From positions 2,666,001-2,730,000 of the forward strand of contig JAKCOZ010000022.1 in NCBI GenBank assembly GCA_022605955.1: a stretch of DNA of 64,000 nt, in the 5' to 3' direction. The notes beneath the pieces were generated by a model. The model did no database searches. It saw only the letters and a program-made list of their open reading frames with translations, and was not told where the DNA came from. Origin of the DNA: Rallus limicola (Eukaryota > Chordata > Aves > Gruiformes > Rallidae). Shown here in pieces: positions 1 to 11,404 of the stretch (its first letter is position 1; every line of letters starts with the position of its first letter). Made by a program: the position numbers and the translations under genes.

Positions 1-3000
1 TAGGTTGATCTAATAGGTTTTAATAACACATAGAAAGAGGGAATATAACTCCAACAGTTACCTAGGAAAGGTTTGTAGCTGTATTGGGTTTTTTTTCTTA
101 AATGCACAGAAAGTACATTCTCCGTCAAATAAAAATCAAAGTAATTACTAATAGCTTACTGATGTCAGGGTAATTTCTACTGAATTCTCTTGGCTTCATC
201 CCTCCTAATATGACTCCAAGTGAGTTTCCAATATGGTATGATAATTGGTTTGTTGTTGGGGATTTTTTATACCAACTACTCTCATAAGTCATGATGCACA
301 AAAAAGTTAATTTATCAGACATTGATCCACACATTCTCAAACATCAAAAAAAGATCATAGAAAATGATACCAATGCATTCAAGTCTTCTTGAGGAAACTG
401 CCTTTTAAGCAGTAGGTTTATTTGTGGTTATTTTATGAAGTAGGATTGATAGAACCTTGCAGTGCTGGCCTTGAGTTAGTAGCCATCTCCTGGATCATGC
501 AGACTGCCAACAAAGCAAAGATGGGCTTTTCAAGTGTTCAACACTGACCTAAGCCCCAGGGCATTTTTACAACCAGTTAGAATGGAAGTAGCATTATTTT
601 ACTACCAGTTTGAAAGGGAATTGCATTAGGCCAAGGGTCTGTCAGGCAAAATTAAGAAATATGAGCTAGCTGCATCTGAGCACAGGAGTGCTGAAAATGC
701 AAAGCCATAAAGTCTAATTAAAGTCTTAAGTACTTAAAGTCTGATTTACTTTACTAGAATTATTTCATTCTCTTAAAATTCTCTGCATTCCTTTTATTCT
801 TATTGCATTTAGTTACACTTTAAATATTTTTCCAAGCCAAGAAAGCTGCCACTTGCATGTTGAAAATGTTGAAATGAGATGCTCTCAGCAGTTGAAATCT
901 GTTTCTTAAAGCTTTTTCCACAGGAAAAAAAAGGGATCAAATCAGCCCTTTCCCACACAATTCCGGTTTTGACAAATTGGCATTTCTAGATGAAACATGT
1001 TCTTCTTAAACATCCTGTTCAGTTCTATTTAAATACATAAAAATGTGAGCAGTGAAACTAAGTATATTTTATCTGGGGCTCAAATCATGAAATATTGAAC
1101 ACAGCTATGGGAACCTTATTCAATAACAGCTCCAACCAGACCAAATTGGGTTGTGGAGTTGTGAGGAGAGATTGCTCAGAAAGTACCTGTGTTGCAAACA
1201 AAATAATTTTCATGTCATTACTTGAAATAGCAGTTGGATATTCTGAACACCTCTGAGAGCAGTAAAGTGGGGGGGGATAAAACCTTGCTTTGAAAGTTGA
1301 TAGTGTGAAGCTCACTGCCACCCAAATAAAGCCAGTTTAGGATGGTGTTACTTACACACAGCTGGGACAATATGAACAATTATCTTCATTTTTTGGAGCT
1401 AATTTACATCTTATTGCATGTTGCACAAAATAACATTGACAATTAGTGTAAGATTAGTTATTGTATTTTGATTTTTTTAGATGTGAATTATTTCTCCAGC
1501 ATCTCTCACTGGAGCAAGACATAAGCTAATCATAACCATGAGGCTTCACTAGATTAATCAATGAACACTCAATAGGCTGAATTTCTTATTCAGAATGTTT
1601 TTCAAAATTCATAATAGAGAACCTAATTCAGTTTTTTCAGATCTTAATAATTTGCTACCTTTCATTTAGGTTAATAATTATGTTATGAATTTGTTTTATA
1701 AATTCATTTAATTTTTATGCTTATTGCCAAATGATATGATTACAAATTGTAGCACACCTCTGTATATCAATGAAAAGATCTAAAAATAAGTAAAGGAGAT
1801 GAAAAGAAACGCAGAGCTTAAAATACAAAATTAAAACATTCATTAAAATTCTTAATAATGTTGGTGACCTATTAGGTGGCTATAACATTGGGAGAAACAA
1901 AAATACTGGCAAAAAAATGTCAATCAAGTAACTGAGATTCTCAACCATCTCAGATGGTAGGCAATAAGCAGTTTTCCCCATAGTCATTACGGCAATTATT
2001 TTTAGAGAAACTCTTGGTAAAATCTAAGCTGTAGCAGAGGGAGACTAGAGACCAGTTAGCAAGAGTTTGAAACCAGCAATTTTTTTTCTCTTAAAATTTT
2101 TGAAGATTCAAAGAAACAGCTATCAACAAGAAAAACTCAAGCCTTGCACTGTAGCCACAGTAGCATGATAGCAAGCTAAAAATCAAGGAATAAATATCCA
2201 CGTACAAAAGACATAACCCTCTTAAATTCAAACCAAATAACCAGCATCAGGGTACCTGCACATGTTCTCTGTATGGAAACTGCTAAATTTCCATCTAGCT
2301 GTCAGATGCCAAATCAATGCCTGTCCAGTTGAAGCCAAAGGAAATGCATCTCTTGTCTCTAGAAGGTTGCCCAGAAAGGAGAATTAATAAGTCAACAGTG
2401 TAAACACAATAGACAGGAACTCTGAGCAGAGGTAGTTGGAAGAAAAACATGGAATATTATTGCAATAAAACAAAATTATTCAGTTCTTTGTTGCTTTCTG
2501 GACAGCTTCTTAGTGGTTGCTGACTACAGCTCACAATTCATCTGCCCTATACCTCAGACTACTCTTTCCCCATTTTTCCCCAGAGTTTAGACAACAAGTA
2601 GAAATCCCAGGCACTTAGACACAAACTACTACATGTCTGAAAAGTGCTATTGACTTTTTATTGCAAGCAACTGATTAACGATTAGTTGCAAAGGTCACAG
2701 CAATAAGCTGGAGATAATGGGCAATGATACATTGGATTGGCCCCCTCTTTCAAGGATGAAGTCTCAGGAGGGGTCAGATAGGAGCAGATAATCAGCGTTA
2801 AGAGAACTCTGGTAATTGAGTCTGCTTCTAGCATTGACAAAGATCAGAGGACAAGAACGTTACTCTACTCCAGTCCCTCCCACCTCAAATAAAAAATATT
2901 TTTGCTCTAGCTTTGAGACCTATAATATCCCTGCTCTGATTAACAAATTGACCTGGGTTTCTTTGATGCATTTACAAACATCCCTTGTAAGCACATGTAT

Positions 3001-6000
3001 TCCCTATACACAGTTGTACACAGGTATTTTTCTACCACGTGCAAAACAAGACCTGAGAGCACAAGTAGAACAGCATGTGTCTCTACTAAACAGAGCATCA
3101 GGAGGCAGACTGCACTGTCATCTAACCTGATACAAAATTCATAGCACTCATTTTCATATTTACTGTTGATTATAGTGCAAATGATTAAATTCTTCATCTT
3201 AATTTTTCTGTGTTGTCTGTGTGATTCGTCAGGGAAGCTGTGTGGCATCAGCTCAACCCACTTATTGCAGCACTTTTTTTCCTGCTGCATGCATGATAGG
3301 GATTGACTGTGGTGATAAAATGTTTAATATTTATGATTGGGAGGTCTAGCTAGGAAGTTATCTTTACTAACAGAAGATTCCCTTTGCCTAAAATCTAACT
3401 GCCATTGTTTTCAACTCCTTAGTTCTGAGCCTACACTGAGTGTTAACACTCTTCGCAAGCTACTGAAGGAGTCCACACCTCCCCCAGGGATGGACATCTG
3501 GCTCTGTTAACATTAAAATTATTGGGTTTCCTCCCCTTTTTCTTCCTTCTCTGACACAGTATATAGGTTAGACCTGCAATCACTTAACAGAGAACCAGGC
3601 AGTGAGAAAGATGTTGTCCTACTGGTATCTCACAATGATCATAGTTAATAAAGCTTCTGCCTGACCTGTCCTAAATCGTGGTTGCTTTGTTATACAGTTG
3701 GAGTCCCCAGATTCTCCAACAAGATGTAATCACTGTTTAGGAATGGTAATGCATGCAATGTTGAAATTCATACATAAATTATTTATACCACAACTGATTG
3801 GGAAATTCACTAGATAAACTACTCATGATTATTATTCTGTTGGCTCTAATATTTTGTGAATTATGTTCCTCTGAGAGCAGATTGCTTGTACTTGGGAGAG
3901 AGATCACTGAACCAGTATAATCTTTACTTGACATGTCAAGATATTGCAAGAGGTTTATATGAATTCCTGTATGATATAGGAGTGTATAACTGGGGACCTA
4001 GGTTTAACATTACCATTAATAAATACTTTGTAAAGTGCTTACAGGTCAGGATGAATAAATGCACACTGCAGTCTATGCGAAAGTCAGAAGTGGAAAACAG
4101 GCTATAAAATGTAACAATGAAAACAATGATATTCATGAGTGGAAAAACCTGTCTGCATGTGCAATTTACTGATTTTATTAGTTTTCGTATACCTGTAAAA
4201 TAAGTTTGACCTTGTTCTAGCCCTCACATTATAGTAGCTCGTGTTTGATCAATCATCCTTTTTATATGAATAATTTAGTCCCAGTAATAGCACATTATTC
4301 AAATATATAACTGCAGGAATGTCTCTCTGTACTTAAGCATCACAACAACATTACAAAAGCAAGTGCATATCCACCTGCTAATGTTTTCAGAACTAGCAAA
4401 ATATATCTAAATTTAGATTATTCTTTTTTTCAAAAATATTTTCATAGTAAAGGCAAAAATTCTACGCTTCGAGGAATTTTTTTAAGAACATGTAAATATT
4501 CCTGCCCAGAGGCAAAAAGAAAAGCTGAGCTAATCAGCAATATTCTAGTTTGCCGGACGGCTAGGAACCAATAAAACACAAAAAGAGTTTATTTTGGATC
4601 AATCCAATTCAAACAGCACTTGACCCAGAATAAAACAGTAAGTTGCTTCCCTTAATTAAATGTCGAAGGAAATTTATGGAAAGAGATCAAAATACATAAA
4701 AACTAAGAAACAAAATACTTATGAGACTTTTTTAATTAAAAGTGGAAAAAAAAAATCAATATGGGAAAGAACACAATCTTTCTTTTAAGATTCACCAAAG
4801 AACAAAACTCTTCTATTTACTTATTCTCTCCCCCACTCTTTCATGACCTTAGGAAAGATAAGTGGCCATCACTTGGATTTCTTCTTCATTCACTAGCTTG
4901 GTTTGCCTTTCAAAGTAACAGCTTCCTTGATTTCTTCAGAAATCTCCCTTTTGCTGTCATTCAGCAAATTAATTTGGCCTAAATTCAGTCATTCTGTACT
5001 AAAATGTTAAAATGTGCCCAAAAGATGTAGTTCCAACTCAGCACAATTCATGTATACTGCTCTTTACAGCTTTGATACTCTGACAGTATCCAAGACTGCT
5101 TAGCATCACACCAAACAGGAAGAGAGATACCTACTTACCTATCACACCCCCATTTATACTGCAGTCACAGAAACATCATTGTAGTTTAAAGTTAGTGCAG
5201 GATTCTTAGTGCCCCTAGAGTAGAGCTTTGAGTCATTCACTGAGCTCAGGCTGCAACAACAGAGAGCAAGGTGGAAAATGAATAGAAATGAACGCTTCAA
5301 ATTAAGACAAAAAATAGGGAATGCAACAAATAGTATAATAGTAAATACACAAAAAACCCTGCAATGCTTTGTTTAGCCTCTGCAAAGGACAATAGATGCT
5401 CTAAATGAATTGTTGTATCTAATTGGTACAGCCTGCAGATACTGCGGGGAAAACACTTCTAAATATATTCACCATTGATCATATTGGGGAAAAAAAATAA
5501 AAGATCCAATAAAATAAAACATTCATACCCAGGTTTGTTTTCCAGAACAAATGCTCAGTATTCTTAATGTGTTTCTATTGATGTATTACCAATTACCTTG
5601 CACAAAAAGGCAGGAAGTATTCCTTCTCCCTGTGAGTCCACACACACAGAGTACTGAGCTGTTTGGGACTGGGCTAGCAAACCCCCACCTAATAGACTTC
5701 CCCTCAGGCCCAACCCCACACGCTCTCCACCATCCTCACACACTTGCTGCACAGTCATGGGGGTTCAGGGACTGTGTAGATCCTGCTAGTCTCTGCTGAC
5801 ACCCCGCTGACGCCCAGCATGCCCCTCAACACATGCCCCTGCCAGCCTCAGACCTTCAGCACCCCTGGGCTGAGGCCACTGCCAAGCTGGGTGACTACCC
5901 AGCTGGTGCTGGGCAGTTCCCAACAAAACATAAGAAAGGATTCTTCTTATTCCCATTCAGCTCAGTGGTGCCATACTAGACTCAGAGAAACCATTGATTT

Positions 6001-6559
6001 GAGCAGGTCCTGAGGTATCGAACATCTTGCAAGATCAGCCTCTTCCACCACAAAACTGTTTAGAAGAGCTCACGACGTTGATCCAACTTCCAGTTTGCTG
6101 AGGCAGTTTCAGCAAGTTGGCTTGCATTGCCTGACTGTGTTTACGAGCCACCCCCAACTCAGGGCTACCCAGCTAGACCTTTATCACCAGCTGCACAAGC
6201 CAACAATATACTGGTCCAGAGATTTTTATTGATACAAATCATCCTCTGAGGTAATTTGTCTGGATCAAACTTTGCCATGTCAATTTGTAAACTTAATTAA
6301 CTGTGGTCTCAATAAAAGCCAAGATTAGGAACATAATGATTAACTAGTTCCTTTTAGGTAATGCAAAGGTTGAATTAGCAAAATAAAAATAGTCAAGAAG
6401 CTGGCAAGATAACGCTCCACTGATGGATGTAGGTTTGTCCTACAAAAGCAAATGAAAGAAGCATTATGCATTAGCACAATAAAAATAACTACAACATTAA
6501 TCATTGGAAGGATGTATGTTATGCAGAGTTCTTTTTAATATGAAGACACAGCTACCGCA
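1..6559. other. Intergenic, AT-rich, no gene seen
   Basis: Unique AT-rich sequence downstream of GRIN2A. The longest open frame has 116 codons and none resembles a protein family. A GC-richer patch at about 5.64-5.92 kb contains a short perfect hairpin. Mammals have a gene desert on this side of GRIN2A, and this stretch looks the same. Confidence 0.75.
5885..5904. repeat. Perfect 8-bp hairpin AGCTGGGT/ACCCAGCT
   Basis: AGCTGGGT, loop GACT, ACCCAGCT, in a GC-richer patch. Too short to be called a terminator or RNA gene in this setting. Confidence 0.35.
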
Positions 6560-7397
6560 GTGACATTGCTCACAGACAACACTAAGCAGGGAGGAAGTAT
6601 CCATCTACTTGAGGGTAGGAAGGCTCTTCAAAAGGACCTGAACAGGCTGGTTGGGCTGAGACCAATGGGATGAGGTTCAACAAGGCCATGTGCAGAGTCC
6701 TGCATCTGGGACATAACAACCCCATGCAGTGCTACAGGCTTGGGGAAGAGTGGCTAGAAACCTGCCTGGTGGAAAAGGACCTGGTGCTGTTGTTGACTGC
6801 AGGCTGAGTATGAGCCAGCAGCGGACCCAAGAAAGTATCTTGGCTTGTATGAGAAACAGCACAGTCGTCAGGTCCAGGACAATGATCCTGCCCCTGTACT
6901 CAGCACTGGTGGGGCTGCACCTTGAATACTGTGTTCATTTTTGGGTGCCTCGCTACAAGAAAGACATTGAGGTCCTGGAGCATGTCCAGAGAAGGGAAAT
7001 CAGGCTGGTAAAGGGATTGGAGAGCAAATCTTACAAGAAATGGCTGAGGGAACTGGGGTTGTTTAGCCTGGAGAAGAGGAGGCTGAGGGGAGACCTTATC
7101 ACCACCTACAACTACCTGAAAGGAGGTTGTAGAGATGGGTGTTGAACTCTTCACCCAAGCGACAGGTGATAGGACAAGGGGGAATGGTCTCAAGCTGTGC
7201 TAGGGCAGGGTCAGATTAGACATCAGGAAAAAACTCTTCACCAAGAGGGTTATTGGGCACTGGAACAGGCTGCCCAGAGAGGGGGTTGTGTCACTGACCC
7301 TGGATGTATTTAAAAGATGGGTACACAAGGTAGTTAGGAATATGGTTTAGTAGCAAACAGGTATGGTTGGACTCAATGATCTCAAACATCTTTCCCC
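6560..7397 (+). mobile_element. CR1 LINE, 3' part with decayed reverse-transcriptase C-terminus
   Basis: The largest transposon in the window. It carries the typical CR1 pol 3' end: segments resembling [16 protein letters not shown], then [39 protein letters not shown] and [17 protein letters not shown], ending near GGACTCAATGATCTCAAA. The reading is broken. The first part (to about 6790) is in a different frame from the central part (6729-7145). A second shift follows the GGC of the YNYLKGGC segment, and an in-frame stop interrupts the part after that. It is therefore an old, 5'-truncated, dead copy, as most avian CR1 insertions are. The 138-codon open frame at 6729-7145 belongs to this element, not to a host gene. 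Confidence 0.93.
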
Positions 7398-9630
7398 AGA
7401 AAAAAGGGATCCTTTAGCCTTTCCACATTATGTCAGAATTTAAGAATTATCTTTAATCTCAGATAAGGAATCAGGAACCAGACCTACTAACCTATATTTC
7501 TGAGATGAGATAGCACATAGATGAAGATAATTCACAATTTTATTCTATTATTTATGTGGGAGTAGTAGGCCTTTAATTAACCAATAATGCACATCAATAC
7601 CAATTATTATTGTAATGTTTTAAATCTGCTCTGAGATTAAGTTCTGAATTTATTTTTTATTTATATACTTCTATAATACGTTACCATATGAAGACACAGA
7701 AAATAGAAATTCAAAGCATCCTGATCACTGGCAAGGGCTCTGGGTATTGCACAAATGCTGATTGTTATAGCATAAACCCTCATAGGTCCTTCCTTTCAAG
7801 AGTTGCACCAACATAGATTTCTGTGAACCAGTACCTAAGACACCAGTTTCTCCCATGATCCTTTTTAAGTTAAAGCTCTTCTCTTTTTGATTTAAAGTAA
7901 AATTTGCAAAACAAATTAACTCTATCCACTGCTTAAAAAACATCTTAAAAGCACAGGATATTATTATTAGTTATTAAAAGAGTTGCAACACAATGGTCAG
8001 ATTTCAGAGGTGCATTAGGACTCTGGCTTACAGAAGTCAGAAACAAATTCTAAAGCTTAAATTTTTTGGAGGCTTTAGTCAAGCCATTGTATACCTTCAT
8101 ATTTATAAACCACACTACATCGGCAAATCGGATGGAGAACATTTCTTTAGGCCTGCAAGTAACCAGTAGTAACCAAATGGATTTAGCAGTGGTTCAAATT
8201 TTCTATTCCTATTCTTCAAAGACCTTGCATTCATTATTCCCTCTTTTCCACCCTCTCTTTTCCCACATTTGGCAGTTAGCTTGGACTGAAATACTTTTTC
8301 ATATGGGTAAAATTAACTTAGCGCTCGACTCCTAGTAAAATAAGATTTTGGCCTAACTTAAATTTTGTTAATAGTAACTATAACACAAAGCAGAAAATAA
8401 AAAATGACTGATCGCTTTCAACGTACAGTGAAGGGAAGGTATTGCATCGTTTCCCACTACCATTCTTTAACCTAAAATTATTTAGAGGATGGATATTTCT
8501 CATGAAGTCTATCCACAGTGGTATCCTCCTTACTTTGTTGAAGTCATAGCCCTTGGTTTTGTTCTCACTCAAAACCAGCATCCTTCAAGTTACAGTGGGA
8601 AGAGTTTGATTCCAGATTTTTGGTTACTCATTGTCCCAGCCGGCAGTCCTTTCACTAGCCAATACTGAAGTTTACTGGCATTATTGTTGTAGCATAAAAA
8701 TACCAAATAAGTTTAGTTGTGCTTATTTTTTCCCATGTAATATGCAACACTCGTGATAACAGCTAATAAATTGTGAGACTGGATTTAATCGGTAAATTCT
8801 AAAGTTCTTGCTGTCAAAAATGTGTGAACTGGATTGAGAAAAAAAGAAAAAAAAATCACAAATCTTTAAATATTTGAAATTGCTGAGCTTTTTTGGTGAG
8901 AAGGAGGGGGGGAGAGAAAAAGTAAAACTGTGTGCTACCTCTTTTCTTTTATTCTCACTACTAAAACAGAACTGCAACTGAGGAGCTGACTAACTCGATC
9001 ATTTGTAATGAGTCACAATTAAATGGAGGCTGCCAGACTCAATTAACGTATCAGTTTAGTGCAGATATTGTCCTGTCAAATTGAAGGAAGAACTGTTTTT
9101 TTTCAGATCCCAGGAGCTTATTGCTTCTTGCTTGTGAAAAAAGCATACTTAATTCGAGCATTTCCAAATCCTGTTGCCACTGTCTAACAGCACAGAAACA
9201 AAACTCTAAGAACTGCAGCCTATTGAAAAATATGTTGGCCAAAAAATTGCATAAAGCACTAGCATGTCTGCCCAAACTAAGTAATCTCAATGTATCTTAA
9301 AGTCATTGGCTGTTGTGCATTAAATCTGATTAGTGGGTCTTTTTGTGCATGTTCTGATCTGGTGAGTTTTGGGTTGGTTTTTGGTTGAGTTGGGTTGGTT
9401 GTTTTTTTTAAGCGATGCTGATACACTAATTAACATTTAGGTAAATTATTAGACTAACTCTTACGTGTAAGCAGATTGTATTGCCTAATAGGCATAAGAG
9501 CGCACTCTGTAGGAAACCATAGGGTTTAACTCATCCGCCCGGGCATGTTTTAACAAAACTTAACATCCTTTGCTAACCACAAACTGGCCAGCAGTTTGAA
9601 CTTGCAGCCAGACAAGAGTCCACCGGGGAC
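7398..9630. other. Intergenic, no gene seen
   Basis: Unique AT-rich sequence after the CR1 element. About 8.99-9.10 kb holds a cluster of TAAT/ATTA cores and a perfect AP-1 site (TGAGTCA at 9009-9015), which could mark a regulatory element. A T/G-rich run with GGTT units lies at about 9.36-9.41 kb. No coding or RNA gene recognised. Confidence 0.7.
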
Positions 9631-9720
9631 ACAAAAGCCCACAACCCTCCTTCCCTTGAAGAACCAAGCTACAAAAGACCACAACCCTCCTTCCCTTGAA
9701 GAACCAAGCTACAAAAGACC
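9631..9720 (+). repeat. 40-bp tandem repeat, 2.25 copies
   Basis: Copies at 9631-9670 and 9671-9710 differ only by AAAAGCCC versus AAAAGACC near their start; ten bases of a third copy follow (9711-9720). The near-identity points to a recent duplication, and copy number may vary between individuals. Confidence 0.95.
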
Positions 9721-10549
9721 AATTGAGAAGGGGGTCAAAAAAGCTGACTGTGTAAGCAGAGAGCAACAGGTATTGAAAGATGCCACGGCAAGGGTTGCAA
9801 TCAGGCTTGCTTTCATTTGATAGCACAGCACAGGACTGCTTTCAAGTAGCAAATTTCCAGACCAGTCCATCCAGGCAGCAACCCTACTCTTTCAAAAACA
9901 GAGGAGCCTGCTCCTACACAACATTGAAACCCAACTGTTGTCTTCAGCTGCAAAATAACCTACTGCCATTTCCATACACCGCTTTAAAATCTGCAAGCGG
10001 TTTGAGAGTACTTATTGAAGTGAAATGCATGTGTGTGGGAAACCCACCACTTTCCTAGCCTCTCCTTTATTAGAAAAGTTTTGCAGAACCTCGAGAACAG
10101 CACAGAAAGAGAGGGACAGCCAAATCCTAGTATACTGAGAAGAAAACTTGAACTCATGACTCACCCCTTCAAGCACTTGGTACCACTCTCAGTCAGGTTC
10201 GCGTCACAGACAGGCAAGAATAAAAAAAGATAGACTACCTTCTCCCCCAGGAAGGGGTGTGGTAGGGCTCTAAGGTAGGACCAAACCCAGCTGCTAACCA
10301 AATTTTGATTTTTTTTTTATTAGTTTTAAAGTGCAGTGGAACTCCCTTTGAGGCAGACACACACCTGTAATAAGAAAAGCTGGTAATTTAGCCACTTAGC
10401 AGCACGAATTCAGTAAATCTGACACAACCCCTACTGAAGTGCAATGACTAGTGTTACAAACTTCAGAGGAAAGCTCCATCACCAAACGACTACAGGGTTT
10501 TTTTACCTCTATCTTTCAACTCGTTGCTGCAGCTGATGGCATCGTTCTG

Positions 10550-10880
10550 TTTACCCTCTTTGGCAGAGACGAGACTAGAACTTCGGTGCCACTTACCCTG
10601 TCGCTTTTCATTTCCGTTCCTCCCAGACACAAAGATCCCCGCAGCTTTCGGCTTGCCTGGTAAATAAGTATCGTGTCCCCCAGCTAATGGTCAGGCTCGA
10701 AAGCTGTCAGCCAATTAACCATCTTTTGGCTGCTCTTGGAACATGTGCCTTCTGCTAACATTTCAACCCAATCCATGAACATCAGCTCTAGCTCAGCACG
10801 AATGTTTTCCTGGTCGCTTTCTGCAGACGTGTGGCGTGTTGAAAGGCGCGGACTCCGGTTGTGGTGGATCCAAGACAACT
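10550..10880. promoter_or_regulatory. CpG-enriched patch, possible orphan promoter or old insertion
   Basis: About 330 bp with some 16 CpG dinucleotides, well above the near-absence in the flanks; for example GGCGTGTTGAAAGGCGCGG near 10.83 kb. No TATA, start codon context or splice donor stands out, and I could not match it to a known LTR or gene. Confidence 0.25.
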
Positions 10881-11367
10881 TTAATAACGACTGAGCAAAC
10901 TTTCATACTCTCTCAGGGCTGACGCAGCAGCCTCCAGTCAGGTTTCAGAACTTTGCATGAATACGAGAACCACAACATTCCTATACAAAAGGCTGTCCCA
11001 GGGGCGCCTTGCTGCCTGCCCCTTCCTTACCATGACAAAGCACAGCGTGCCACCTCCCTGCTGAACGGCGCACAAATTCACAGCTCTAAACGACCCTTCT
11101 CCTGCTTTTTCTCTTGCTTTTGCAGCTTGTCTCCAACAAGCACAACTGTTTCTTTCCCAGGGCCGCTTTTCCACTTCTCACACAGACGCCAGAGGACAAT
11201 GAACCCAGCTGCCTGCAAGTACATGTCCCAAATGCGCATTTCCCTCTCTATGTGAATTTCATATGGGAACAGACATGAGTTGCAAAGGTACAATGTATTT
11301 GTATTCATTATACGAAGAAAATCTGGGGAGGAAAAAAACAAAACCCTCAAAATATATTTTTTAATCC

Positions 11368-11404
11368 ATTAAAAATCATCCTACATTATTAAAATCATCC
11401 TACA
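11368..11404. repeat. Short direct duplication, period 20 bp
   Basis: ATTAAAAATCATCCTACA is followed at once by ATTAAAATCATCCTACA, with one A fewer. Confidence 0.8.

Noticed and set aside
6729..7145. 138-codon frame as a host gene
   Set aside because: It is the decayed C-terminal part of CR1 reverse transcriptase.
10684..11174. LTR of an endogenous retrovirus on the minus strand (an ATTAAA followed by a sequence ending CAACA)
   Set aside because: No primer-binding site follows, no TG...CA pair with a target-site duplication was found, and the open frames do not resemble retroviral proteins.
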